This document shows positions 36,708-45,324 of a DNA stretch of 64,000 nt, in pieces. Under the pieces are notes generated by a model. The model was not told where the DNA came from and searched no databases. It saw only the letters and a list, made by a program, of their open reading frames with translations. The first letter of the stretch is position 1; each line of letters begins with the position of its first letter. The DNA is from Chelatococcus sp. YT9 (GTDB taxonomy: Bacteria; Pseudomonadota; Alphaproteobacteria; Rhizobiales; Beijerinckiaceae), in contig NZ_JAHBRW010000001.1 in the NCBI RefSeq assembly GCF_018398315.1, positions 310,001 to 374,000 on the forward strand, written 5' to 3'. The position numbers and the translations under genes were made by a program.

Positions 36708-37057
36708 GGTCGAGTTCCTCCTCATGCCGCTTTGAGCGGACAATACTGGCGGCGGCCGCGTGCCGCCCCTGCCATCATCAACCGGCCGCCGGTTTCGGCC
36801 GAGTTGGTCTTTCGGAGAGCGGATGATCCCGCAGATACCGCCTTTCGGCGGTGACCTGATCCACCGTCCAGCAACGGCTTGCTCCTCACGCACGCCCTTG
36901 GCGGGAGGGGTGGCAATTGGCCTGAAGCTTGTTGCCACCTTCGGGCAAGGTGAAGCGAACCATGCCGCGCCGTAAGCTGTGCAAAGATGATTGCGCGAAA
37001 CACCTGAAGTAGCAGCGCACCATCGCAGCCTGGGTATCATGCCACGGAGGCAGCGCA
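36708..37057. other. Divergent promoter region between GT2 and GDP-fucose synthase genes
   Basis: These 350 bases contain only out-of-frame extensions of the flanking genes. Promoters for both directions should be here. I see no distinct operator or RNA. Confidence 0.4.
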
Positions 37058-38116
37058 ATGACCGCAGCAGACAGCGGCTTTCCGCATAGAGACACACCAA
37101 GTGACGTCATGCATCCCCACGGTGATGCCATGGCGCTATCTGGCCGGCGCATCTTTGTCGCCGGTCACAGGGGAATGGTCGGATCCGCGTTGACGCGGCG
37201 TCTCGCCCGTGAGGATTGCAAGCTCCTGACCATCGACCGCACGGACCTTGATCTCACCCGCCAGGCTGATGTGGAAGCATGGATGCTGAAGAGGCGTCCG
37301 GACATCGTTCTCGTCGCGGCCGCGCGCGTGGGTGGGATCGTCGCAAATGCGACATTCCCCGCCGAGTTTCTCTACGACAACCTCATGATCGGTGCGAATG
37401 TCATATCCGCCGCCCGGCGCGCTGGCGTCACCAAGCTGCTTTATCTTGGTTCGAGCTGCATCTACCCAAAGCTCGCCACGCAGCCGATCGAGGAAGCTGC
37501 CCTGCTCACTGGCGCTCTCGAGCCCACCAACGAAGCCTATGCCGTTGCCAAGATCGCTGGCCTGAAGCTCGCCGAGGCCTACGCACGCGAGCACGGCTGC
37601 CGCTTCATCACCGCCATGCCGACGAACCTCTATGGCCCGAACGACAATTTCGACCTGACGAGTTCGCATGTCATCCCCGCATTGATGCGCAAGATCCATG
37701 AAGCGAAGGAAGCGGGCAAGCGCGTGGTCGACATCTGGGGCTCGGGTACGCCGCGACGCGAATTTCTTCACGTTGATGATCTCGCCGATGCCTGCATCTT
37801 CCTGCTGAAGGCCTATGAGGCGCCTGAACCGATCAATGTCGGCTCAGGCATGGAGGTCACCATCCGGCAGCTCGCCGAGGCCATCGCCGAGGTCATCGGC
37901 TACGCCGGCGAATTCGCCTTCGATACGTCGAAGCCGGATGGCGCGCCGCGCAAATTGCTCGACACGACACGCCTGAGGGATCTCGGCTGGACGCCACGCA
38001 TCGGCCTGCGCGCCGGTCTGGCGGACGCCTACGGCCATTGGCGCGCCCGCGAGGAGGCTCTCGCCTTCAGCCTGCCACCACTCTCCGCAGGGGCCGCGCA
38101 GGCAGCTGCGCGGTGA
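37058..38116 (+). CDS. fcl: GDP-L-fucose synthase
   Basis: The 352-residue SDR enzyme converts GDP-4-keto-6-deoxymannose to GDP-L-fucose by epimerisation and NADPH reduction. RRIFVAGHRGMVGSALTRRL carries the cofactor loop, RPDIVLVAAARVGGIVANA and SSCIYPKLATQPI are family blocks, and the Tyr-x3-Lys is in YAVAKIAGLKLAEA. GGAGG lies seven bases upstream of ATG 37058. The N-terminal 25 residues before SGRRIFVAG are extra; an internal ATG (MALSGRR) is an alternative start. The gmd gene making its substrate is not in this window. A strong hairpin follows. Confidence 0.92.
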   Translation: MTAADSGFPHRDTPSDVMHPHGDAMALSGRRIFVAGHRGMVGSALTRRLAREDCKLLTIDRTDLDLTRQADVEAWMLKRRPDIVLVAAARVGGIVANATFPAEFLYDNLMIGANVISAARRAGVTKLLYLGSSCIYPKLATQPIEEAALLTGALEPTNEAYAVAKIAGLKLAEAYAREHGCRFITAMPTNLYGPNDNFDLTSSHVIPALMRKIHEAKEAGKRVVDIWGSGTPRREFLHVDDLADACIFLLKAYEAPEPINVGSGMEVTIRQLAEAIAEVIGYAGEFAFDTSKPDGAPRKLLDTTRLRDLGWTPRIGLRAGLADAYGHWRAREEALAFSLPPLSAGAAQAAAR

Positions 38117-38138
38117 TCGGTGGACCTCGATCGATCGA

Positions 38139-38170
38139 ATGGGCCTGACCGCACAAGCGGCCAGGCCCAT
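38139..38170. terminator. Strong bidirectional hairpin
   Basis: ATGGGCCTG-A-CCGC and GCGG-C-CAGGCCCAT form a stem of thirteen base pairs with one mismatch and an ACAA loop. It lies between the convergent fcl and outer-membrane export genes and could end both transcripts. Confidence 0.7.
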
Positions 38171-38248
38171 CCTCGTCGCGGGGGCTGCTTGGCCGCCGCC
38201 CCCTTCCCCTCATCGGACCCCTGGAATCGTAACCCGGATTGCCTGCGG

Positions 38249-39511
38249 CTATCGCGCCGCAAGATCTCGCGTCGGGACCTGCGGCAACCGCATGTCTTCC
38301 GTGACCCGTCCCGGGCCTGGAACATCGATGCGAAGGATATCGCGCGGCGCGATGGCGTCGAGCTCACCTATCGGCCGCGTGACATAGCGCCCATCCTCCT
38401 GGCGCGTCACGCTGTAATTCGCCGTGCGCCTTTCGGCATCCCTCATGCTGCTCGCCTGACCGCGCAATTCACCCAGCGCAGCCACGAGGGAGCCGATCCT
38501 CTCGTCACGGCGGGCGGTGCTGACATCGAGCTCCGCGAGCATCGTCGCATTGTCGCGCATCCACTGATCGCGCAATTCTCCGATTTTCTGATCGACTTCA
38601 AGCTGGCGCTGATGCGCTCTCGCCAGAAAAGAGCGTAGCTCCAGCGCGTTGCGGCGCGTAGCCGACAGCTCACGCTTCACCGCGAGAAGCCGCGGCTGGA
38701 CAGCGAGGCCCTTATCGTACAGGCCTTGTTGCGTTCCAACCTCCTGCTCCAGCAAGCGCAATTCCTCATCGTGCAGCTTGATGCCTTCTTCAAGAGACAC
38801 GATTTCCTGATCATAGCTCGCGCGCTGAGCGGCAAGCGCCTTGTTCTGCTCGGCGAGAATCGAGCGCCTGACACGAAACAGGGACACCTCGTTGTCGAGG
38901 ACAGCTTGACGTGTGCCGGCCGCAACGAGCTCTCCGCCGGCGATCATCGCCTTGCCGTCGAAGTCCTGCCCGGCGATCTCAGCGCGCACGCGTGTCTTGC
39001 GGACCATCTCCGACCAGCGCGCGATTCTCAGATCGACGAGTTCCTGCTCGGTCGAGATAATCTGCAACATCACCGTTTCGCTGCTGGCGACGCGCCGCTC
39101 GCCGCCCCCGAGAGCGACGAGTTCCAGCACCGTCATGCCTGGCCTGAACTGATACGGTCCGGGCTTATCGACATTGCCGACCACGAAGACGGGCGCGTAT
39201 TCGGCGATCTCCACGCTGGGCAGGCCGCTCGCCGGTATGCGCTCCGCGAGTGCCGCCGCAATCTTCCGGCCGATGTCGATCGTCGACAAATCCGCCACTG
39301 CCACCTCGCCGACAAGCGGGTAACTGATGGTGCCTGTCGGGCTCACGCGAAAGCGCCCGGATAGTTTGTCCTCCCCATAAACAACCACATTGAGCGTATC
39401 GCCCGCACCCGCACGATAGCCCCCATCGTCGGCGGCAAAGGCTGCGAAACCCACCTGCAGGCCGATGCTCGCGATCCCGATCGCCATAAGCCACGTGATC
39501 CGCCGGGTCAT
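38249..39511 (-). CDS. Outer-membrane polysaccharide export protein (OPX, ExoF/Wza-like)
   Basis: The 420-residue protein has a signal peptide (residues 1-27, ending AAFAADD). The polysaccharide export domain follows (GYRAGAGDTLNVVVYGEDKL, FRVSPTGTISYPLVGEV), then a SLBB-like segment VFVVGNVDKPGPYQFRPG. A long coiled coil covers roughly residues 200-350 and resembles ExoF of rhizobia more than Wza. There is no lipobox cysteine, so it is not an obvious lipoprotein. It would form or feed the export channel across the periplasm. The start overlaps the kinase stop by four bases. Confidence 0.9.
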   Translation of the reverse strand: MTRRITWLMAIGIASIGLQVGFAAFAADDGGYRAGAGDTLNVVVYGEDKLSGRFRVSPTGTISYPLVGEVAVADLSTIDIGRKIAAALAERIPASGLPSVEIAEYAPVFVVGNVDKPGPYQFRPGMTVLELVALGGGERRVASSETVMLQIISTEQELVDLRIARWSEMVRKTRVRAEIAGQDFDGKAMIAGGELVAAGTRQAVLDNEVSLFRVRRSILAEQNKALAAQRASYDQEIVSLEEGIKLHDEELRLLEQEVGTQQGLYDKGLAVQPRLLAVKRELSATRRNALELRSFLARAHQRQLEVDQKIGELRDQWMRDNATMLAELDVSTARRDERIGSLVAALGELRGQASSMRDAERRTANYSVTRQEDGRYVTRPIGELDAIAPRDILRIDVPGPGRVTEDMRLPQVPTRDLAAR

Positions 39512-41802
39512 GATCTGTCGCTCCCAACCTTGACAACAGCCGGGACCACGGCCGCCGCACGGGCGGCCGCGGGAGAAGGCCGTGCCACGAGCCCCGGCTG
39601 CAGGCGGCCGTTGCGCGTTCGAAGGCCGGCTCCGCTCTCGCCCCCATCGGCCGCGGCGGTACCGTATTGGGGAAGAAGGCGTGGGTCGACGCCCCCCAGG
39701 ACAAGGCTCACACGATCAAGCCCGCAAAGACTGAGCTCGCGCAGACCAGCCACCACCTCGCGCATTCCCGTCCTGCCCCAACGGACAATGAAGAGAGTGG
39801 CATCCGCGAAACGGCCAACCAAGGCCGCTTCCGCTGAACTGAGAACGGGGGGCGTGTCGATGAGAACGATGTCGTAGCGTTGCCTGAGCTGCGCGATGCA
39901 GGCGCCGACTGCCTCCGAGCCAAGCGCCGATTGAGGTAACCCCACGGTAGAGCCGGGCGCTATGAAATGGACGCCCGACTGACGATCGATCTGTGTGCAA
40001 TCGGCCAGGGTCGTGCCACCGCGCACGAGATCGGCCAGGCCCGGCCCCGGCGTGCCCCGCAGCATGGCAGCGACCGCCGGGCGGTGCCAGTCGGCGTCGA
40101 TGACGACGACCTGCTCGCCGCCACGGGCGATGGATCGCGCCAGCGATACGCAAGTGGTCGTCTTACCATCGCCGGTCGACGCCGACGTCACCATGATGAC
40201 CTTCGCGCTCCCTGTCTGCGGGGACAGGCGCAATGTTGCCTGCAACTTGGCGAAGGCCCTGTCATAGGCTGATCCCGGCGGCATGATGGGCGACATCGCC
40301 GTTCTCCGGCCCATGGCTGGCACAAGAGGAACTTGCGCGAGCACCTTCGTGTCAGTCGCCTGTTCGAGTGCGACCGCCGTTCGCACGCGATCGTCGAGAT
40401 GTTCCATCATCATAGCCAGCCCGAGGCCGATACCTAGCCCGCCAACCAATCCGAAAACCAGTACGGGCAAGCGCGCCGTCGATGGCCGCCGTGGCGGCTC
40501 AGCGCGGGAGACCAGGCGCGCCTCCGGCGCTGCCAGCCCGTCCTGCTCAAGCGTCTGCTTGTAGCGATTGAGAAAGCTCTCATACACGGTACGATTGGCA
40601 TCAGCTTCCCGCTCGAGCTGCTTTACATGGATGAGCGCGTCGCTGGACGCCGCGTAGCTCGCCTGCGAAGCCTTGAACTCGGACGCGAGCGCTTCCTCCT
40701 TGCGGCGCGCCACATCCACCTCGTTGGCAAGACTGAGCAACACGCGTTCTGTCTCGGTCGCGATCTGCTGCTGAAGGGCGTCGAGCTGCGACTTGAGTGC
40801 GGGAATCTGGGCACTCTTCGACGCGCCGGCATTTTCAAGGCTGACCAAGTCGCGGCTGAACTGCGCCTGATCTTTGCGCAACAATTGAATAACCGGCGAA
40901 TTCAACACCTCCGGGAAGGTCGCCGCACTCGCCCCAGCATCCTCCTGTGCCAGCCGGCGCGCCGTGGCCAAACGGGCCTCGGCGCCCGCGCGGTTGGCAC
41001 GAGCGATCACGAGCTCGCGGTTGAGGGCGTCGAGGCGCTGGACCTGGAGCGGCGTGCCATTCGCCTCCACAAGCCCAGACTTGCGCCGCACGTCTTCAAC
41101 CGCCATCTCGGAGCTTTGCAATGTGGACCGCAAGTCATCGAGCTTCTTGCCCAGCCAGGCGCTGGCCTGACGCGTCGCGCCAGCCTGCAGGCCCGTCTGC
41201 TGATCGAGATAAGCTTCAGCGAAAGCATTGGCCACTCGGGCCGCGTATATTGGGTCCTTGTCAGTATAGGCGATGAAAATCGTGTAAGAACGGCCGTCGT
41301 TGCTGACCCTCAATCCGCTGAGAAGTCTATCGATATCTGCCCTGCGGCTGTTCACAGCCGCTGGTTCCGACTCGCTCGTGCGCGACCAGGATAAGTACCG
41401 CCAAGGGCTCAAGGATTGCAAAAGGCCGGCGTCGGCTCCGGCCGACACCTTGGTGTCCGTGCTGGTGCCATCAACGGCGGATCTCGCTTCTCCAAGCTTC
41501 TCCAGGGCCTGTTCCGCTAGCGAGCGCGAGCTGATGACATCGAGCTCGGTGCGCAGGACGGGACTGTCCTGCGGCAGGCGCGAGACGACGGCATCCTGAA
41601 GAATGACCTGGACCTTGCGGGCCTCGAGCACCAGACTGGCCTCGGCGGTATAGCGGGCAGGCGTCAGGTAGAGAATGACGACAGCGAACGCCAATCCCGC
41701 GCCAAGAGCTGAGAAGATGATGAGCCACCACCGTCGGAGAAGACCGCGCCAATCGACTGCGCGATCACCGGGTTCTCGGGACGATGCAGGACTTACGATC
41801 AT
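39508..41802 (-). CDS. Polysaccharide co-polymerase with BY-kinase-type ATPase domain (ExoP/Wzc-like)
   Basis: The 764-residue protein has a Wzz-type N-terminal half: a first membrane span near residues 25-45, a long periplasmic coiled-coil region, and a second span near 440-465 (VLVFGLVGGLGIGLGLAMM). The cytosolic ATPase follows, with Walker A SASTGDGKTTTCVSLA, Walker A' VVVIDADWHRP and Walker B IVLIDTPP. It controls chain length and export with the OPX protein encoded next. The C-terminal tail after LPQYGT is Ala/Gly/Arg-rich and has only one tyrosine, unlike the tyrosine cluster used for autophosphorylation in Wzc. ATG 41802 has GGGAG six bases upstream. Confidence 0.9.
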   Translation of the reverse strand: MIVSPASSREPGDRAVDWRGLLRRWWLIIFSALGAGLAFAVVILYLTPARYTAEASLVLEARKVQVILQDAVVSRLPQDSPVLRTELDVISSRSLAEQALEKLGEARSAVDGTSTDTKVSAGADAGLLQSLSPWRYLSWSRTSESEPAAVNSRRADIDRLLSGLRVSNDGRSYTIFIAYTDKDPIYAARVANAFAEAYLDQQTGLQAGATRQASAWLGKKLDDLRSTLQSSEMAVEDVRRKSGLVEANGTPLQVQRLDALNRELVIARANRAGAEARLATARRLAQEDAGASAATFPEVLNSPVIQLLRKDQAQFSRDLVSLENAGASKSAQIPALKSQLDALQQQIATETERVLLSLANEVDVARRKEEALASEFKASQASYAASSDALIHVKQLEREADANRTVYESFLNRYKQTLEQDGLAAPEARLVSRAEPPRRPSTARLPVLVFGLVGGLGIGLGLAMMMEHLDDRVRTAVALEQATDTKVLAQVPLVPAMGRRTAMSPIMPPGSAYDRAFAKLQATLRLSPQTGSAKVIMVTSASTGDGKTTTCVSLARSIARGGEQVVVIDADWHRPAVAAMLRGTPGPGLADLVRGGTTLADCTQIDRQSGVHFIAPGSTVGLPQSALGSEAVGACIAQLRQRYDIVLIDTPPVLSSAEAALVGRFADATLFIVRWGRTGMREVVAGLRELSLCGLDRVSLVLGGVDPRLLPQYGTAAADGGESGAGLRTRNGRLQPGLVARPSPAAARAAAVVPAVVKVGSDRS

Positions 41803-41843
41803 CGCAATCTCCCACTCTATACTTCGGGATGTCACAGCAGGCG

Positions 41844-42632
41844 TCAGCCATCGTCGCCTTTTAGGAAGAGCTCGTGAGTCAGAACCGCGACCTCGGTCCT
41901 GTTCTTGGCCTTCAACTTTCGCATGATGTTGCGGACGTGCACCTTGACCGTGCTTTCCTGCATGTTGAGCTCATAGGCGATACGTTTGTTCGCCTTGCCC
42001 TGCCGCAAGGCGCCAACAACAGCCGCCTGGCGCACGGTGAACAGACTATTACCGTTGTTCTTCGCCGTCTGCGCGTGTTCTTCGATGGAACGCCGCGACG
42101 AGATAAGACTGCTCGCCGGTACGAACACCCCCCCAGCCTTGACGAGATGCAAAGCCTCGACAGCCACGTCGAGCGACATGCTTGTCGGAATATAACCCCG
42201 CGCTCCATGATCCAGAGCATCGAGTATCTGTTCCGCCTCTTCGATATCCGAGAGCAGCACGACGGGCATGTGTTTGCAGCCATCCGGCAGTACACCGATC
42301 TCTTCGTCGATCTCCTTAGCCTTCCTGCCCACCGGACAAAGCAAAATAATGGTATTTGGAGCGGGCTGAGGGTCCGCCACCCGCCAATCTTCGACGGACG
42401 GGAAGGCGAGCACCGTATCGCCACTAGTGAGCGCCCGGAGACTTTGCAGCAGGCAGTCGCGGATCAATGTCCGCGGCTCTATGATGACAATCGTCGTGGC
42501 TGACGGTCGCGCCGATAGCGACGCGGGGAGCATGGCATCCATTGTACTCACTCTATCAAGTGCGGCCGGTGAGAAGTCCCCTCCCAAGGCCCCGGCACCA
42601 TGCGCCACCGGCGATAAGATCTCAGCTGTCAT
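41844..42632 (-). CDS. LuxR-type regulator with degenerate receiver domain
   Basis: The 262-residue protein has an N-terminal receiver-like domain (about residues 46-165) and a C-terminal LuxR helix-turn-helix (FTVRQAAVVGALRQGKANKR, then ESTVKVHVRNIMRKLKAK). The receiver has lost its chemistry: the acidic pair is reduced to IIEPRT, the strand that should end in the phosphorylated Asp reads TIILLCPVGR, and the conserved lysine is replaced in RGYIPTSMS. It probably does not respond to classical phosphorylation. Its stop lies 41 bases before the co-polymerase start, so it may be cotranscribed with and control export genes. Confidence 0.88.
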   Translation of the reverse strand: MTAEILSPVAHGAGALGGDFSPAALDRVSTMDAMLPASLSARPSATTIVIIEPRTLIRDCLLQSLRALTSGDTVLAFPSVEDWRVADPQPAPNTIILLCPVGRKAKEIDEEIGVLPDGCKHMPVVLLSDIEEAEQILDALDHGARGYIPTSMSLDVAVEALHLVKAGGVFVPASSLISSRRSIEEHAQTAKNNGNSLFTVRQAAVVGALRQGKANKRIAYELNMQESTVKVHVRNIMRKLKAKNRTEVAVLTHELFLKGDDG

Positions 42633-43128
42633 GATGTATTTCCCCTATGGATGGCGGAAGTATCGGCGCAAATCCTCATTCTGGCCGATACATCCTTATC
42701 AACGCACCTCCTTGAGTGTTTTATTCGCGATAGCCGCGTTTTTCGCGGTCTATATTATGCTTTCACTCCAGACGCAGTTGCTAGTTTGCCTTTTCTATTC
42801 AGATATTTCTGAAACGGCCGCTATTATTGTCGCGAGAATGCACGGCTTGACAATCACGTACATTTGGCCTCGAACCTCATCTTTCCGAGGCGCTCTCGGC
42901 CATTTGCTTCTGGCAGGCGACAGTGAGCAGAAAGCGCTCTCACGATAACGCGGCGCCTTTCAGCGGTTCTTTTGCCGCCTTTGATCGGGGCAGCCTCTCA
43001 GTCGCGTTGTCGAGCGCAGGGCTTCCCCGAAAGCCTTATAAGGTCTTTCGGCCCGATGATAGATCGGCGTCGCGGCACATTCCGTGTCGCTCCCGAGTGC
43101 CAGCCAGCCCCACGCGCTGGCACCCCGG
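42633..43128. other. Intergenic region upstream of the LuxR-type regulator
   Basis: This region of about 500 bases should contain the regulator's promoter. An AT-richer stretch lies around 42720-42860. Open frames here are short, and I see no gene or RNA I could support. Confidence 0.4.
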
Positions 43129-43620
43129 TCATGGATGAGAAGCAGGCTCCGCGGGCTCTGTTGCCATCGCAGCAGCCGACGGCACATTCACAAGCCCGTC
43201 ACGTAAGAGAGTCCGCTGTTCCCGCGCGAGGTCACGCCAGGCCCGGCCGACCATTGCGGGCGAAAGGCCCGTTTCCTTCGCGACTGTCCGGACGCTCCAA
43301 GAAAGCCGTCCAGGACAATCCTTTGACAACGTCTCGTTGATCAACGCGATCAGCTCGTGACGTGAGAAACGCCTCGGCTTGCCGGAACGGGGGCGGTCGT
43401 AAAGCCCGTTGATTCCCTCTAGCTCGTAGCGTCGCGACCACTTCGCGATCGTCTGGCTTGCGACGCCCAACTCTCGCGCCACATCCCGGCGGGGATTGTT
43501 CTCGCTATCGAGAACTATTCGCGCCCGCAACACCGTCATCGACGTCGGATCGCCTCGTTCGACGATATCAAGTAGGCGCCGCCTATCTTCCTCAGTCAAC
43601 GTCAACCGCATTTGCCGCAT
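43129..43620 (-). CDS. Helix-turn-helix protein resembling the IS630 transposase N-terminus
   Basis: The 163-residue protein has two helix-turn-helix units, RDVARELGVASQTIAKWSRR and SVRTVAKETGLSPAMVGRAW, joined by GLYDRPRSGKPRRFS. This arrangement is the DNA-binding part of IS630/Tc1-type transposases, but the DDE catalytic domain is missing: after about residue 130 the protein ends in an Ala/Pro/Glu-rich tail. No terminal inverted repeats or TA duplications are obvious nearby. It may be a decayed element or a domesticated regulator; the intact frame and good ribosome site (GGAGG five bases before ATG 43620) favour an expressed protein. Confidence 0.7.
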   Translation of the reverse strand: MRQMRLTLTEEDRRRLLDIVERGDPTSMTVLRARIVLDSENNPRRDVARELGVASQTIAKWSRRYELEGINGLYDRPRSGKPRRFSRHELIALINETLSKDCPGRLSWSVRTVAKETGLSPAMVGRAWRDLAREQRTLLRDGLVNVPSAAAMATEPAEPASHP

Positions 43621-44250
43621 GTTTACCTCCGGCAAACTTTCGACACGCAAAACAAGCTTGTATTTTTACGAACTTTAGAGACGCAGCCCCTAGACACGCC
43701 AACCCCCAACGAAACAGACCCACACATTACCACAACAAACCGTGCAGTAAACTATATATTAGAATGGGCACGAACGCTTGAAATCACCATAACTTGATAA
43801 AATCAATACGAGTAAATATTCAGGTTATCCCGCATCTCAGATCGGCGTTGCGCGTATATAGACGAATGACGCGGCCACTCGTGCCAATTTAGAAAGCATC
43901 AAAATATGGTTAACGAGAATTCCCTTATAGTTTCCTGATCGTTAAGGACGGCGGGACCTTTCCTCGTTGCCGAACGGACGCCGCGACAGTGCTGCGTTAT
44001 TTTCTTTCGTGAGCCAGGAGCCTGCGGACTTCATGGGCGGCGACAACACTATCCGATAGTGAAACTCCATTACCAAGACCCCTCAAACAGCCACCTATGA
44101 CTCTTTTGTAAGAGGATAACACCTAAGTGGTATAGGCTATCCTGTGGGACAGGCCTGCATAGACCTCAGATGGTATCAGCATACAGCGTAATCTAGACAG
44201 TATGTGGTGCAGTTTTACCTGGTAATACCCGTACCCCTCACGTCCTGATG
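43621..44250. other. Gene-poor AT-rich stretch
   Basis: About 630 bases without a credible reading frame. The stretch is visibly richer in A and T than the flanking operons, especially 43670-43930, and includes one copy of the repeated TGTGGGACAGGCCT motif. It may be residue of acquired DNA. Confidence 0.45.
44143..44156 (+). repeat. Short recurring motif, copy 1
   Basis: TGTGGGACAGGCCT is the first of three related sites fitting TRYGGGACAKGCYY in the gene-poor region. It lies inside a small hairpin, CCTGT-GGG-ACAGG. Confidence 0.35.
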
Positions 44251-44673
44251 CTATACGACTTTAGTAAGCGCTTCCTGACCACTCGGCGTCACCTGAAAGG
44301 TTTCCACTTCACCTTCCCCTTCCCCCTTTAGAGTCCGCGCAACCAAGCCGCTCCGCGCCAATCTGCGCAGTGTCGTCGTTACCCAGTTGCCACGAGGCCA
44401 AGAGACGCCGATACGACGCCCCAAAACTTCTGCTGTATCCCCATCATGCAAATGTCGGAGCACGGCTATCTCAGCCTTTGTCAAATCTCGCACGCATTGG
44501 CCCCCATACAATCGCACCAGGCAACGGTGAGACCGATCGCTCCGCACTCGGTAACTGCGGTGCCGTCCGGGCGCTTCGGAGAGTGGGCTAGCCGCCGCCG
44601 ACAACAACTCGCAGCTCACCGGCCTACCACCACGCAACCACACGCCCGGCGCCTCCCAACTCGTTGCGAACAA
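44251..44673 (-). CDS. Putative small winged-helix protein
   Basis: The open frame has up to 140 codons. Only its second half looks like protein: LTKAEIAVLRHLHDGDTAE followed by GRRIGVSWPRGNWVTTTLRRL and a wing-like GEGEGEVETFQVTPSG, together reminiscent of MarR-type winged helices. The first 60 residues are Arg/Ser-rich without a ribosome site; GTG at 44493, about six bases after a GGGGGC sequence, may be the real start and would give 80 residues. It lies in a gene-poor, AT-richer stretch and could be a remnant. Target and role are unknown. Confidence 0.4.
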   Translation of the reverse strand: MFATSWEAPGVWLRGGRPVSCELLSAAASPLSEAPGRHRSYRVRSDRSHRCLVRLYGGQCVRDLTKAEIAVLRHLHDGDTAEVLGRRIGVSWPRGNWVTTTLRRLARSGLVARTLKGEGEGEVETFQVTPSGQEALTKVV

Positions 44674-45085
44674 TGGAAATGGCGGGCCTCGCGCCTACCA
44701 TTCCTTGCCTTCAGCAAACAGGCGAAGGCTGTGCCAGAGGGGCAGTGCCGAGATGTAGATCGCACAAACAGCGGTGAGTGAGGCTGGTCAATTGCGCTTG
44801 GTCGTCGCGGCCTAGAACGGGGGCCCTATATCTTGTCGGTTGTTCGAAAATGAACCTAAGCTTAACAACGCGCTTGATCGACCGCTTGCTGTAAATACCT
44901 GCAAATGGGCGCAAAAACTCCTGCCGCAGGCATAGCGAAAATCAAACAAAGTTGCGCGGGAGAGTATTTGCGCGTATTCAACGCCTTGTTGCCAAGATAA
45001 AGACTCGAGGACCTTCTGCCGCCTGATGAAGGTAGAGCCGCAGCGCCTACTCTGTAGGTATCCCCGCCTGAGTAGCGCCTTACCC

Positions 45086-45099
45086 TACGGGACAGGCTC
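45086..45099 (+). repeat. Short recurring motif, copy 2
   Basis: TACGGGACAGGCTC is the second copy of the motif. It lies exactly 40 bases before the third copy. Confidence 0.35.
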
Positions 45100-45125
45100 G
45101 CCAATGCGGCGCAATTTTGTTTCAC

Positions 45126-45139
45126 TATGGGACATGCTT
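45126..45139 (+). repeat. Short recurring motif, copy 3
   Basis: TATGGGACATGCTT is the third copy, centred within the inverted repeat TGTTTCA...TGAAACA. The combination looks like a binding or recombination site. Confidence 0.4.
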
Positions 45140-45324
45140 CAGAATGAAACAACCATTTTGGCACAACTGCGTCATCAAAACCGCGACTCCAGAGGACTCC
45201 AGCATACCGAATAACGTCCCTCCTTACCGGCGTCTCCAATCCTCTGTCGCTTGACAGCTGCATTATGCAATAACCGTGAGCAGGCCATGTGGCATCAAAG
45301 GCAAAGTCAAGTCATGGGGATGGT

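Larger units (their letters stand above)
44674..45324. other. Gene-poor region before the aldo/keto reductase
   Basis: About 650 bases with only low-quality open frames (for example 44862-45263 on the minus strand, with no ribosome site or family features). It carries two further copies of the GGGACA-type motif, one framed by the inverted repeat TGTTTCA/TGAAACA at 45118-45124 and 45145-45151. Confidence 0.45.

Noticed and set aside
37058-38116. A complete GDP-fucose pathway in the polysaccharide locus
   Set aside because: Only the last enzyme is present; no gmd, manB or manC gene occurs within the window.
42427-42948. A plus-strand frame of 173 codons overlapping the LuxR-type gene
   Set aside because: Half is antisense to the regulator, and the hydrophobic remainder lies in AT-rich DNA without a ribosome site.
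43129-43620. Complete IS630 insertion sequence
   Set aside because: The DDE domain is missing, and I found no terminal inverted repeats or TA duplication, so only a DNA-binding gene is annotated.
44862-45263. A 133-codon minus-strand open frame in the gene-poor region
   Set aside because: It has no ribosome site, no recognisable fold and uneven composition; it covers the repeated-motif sites.
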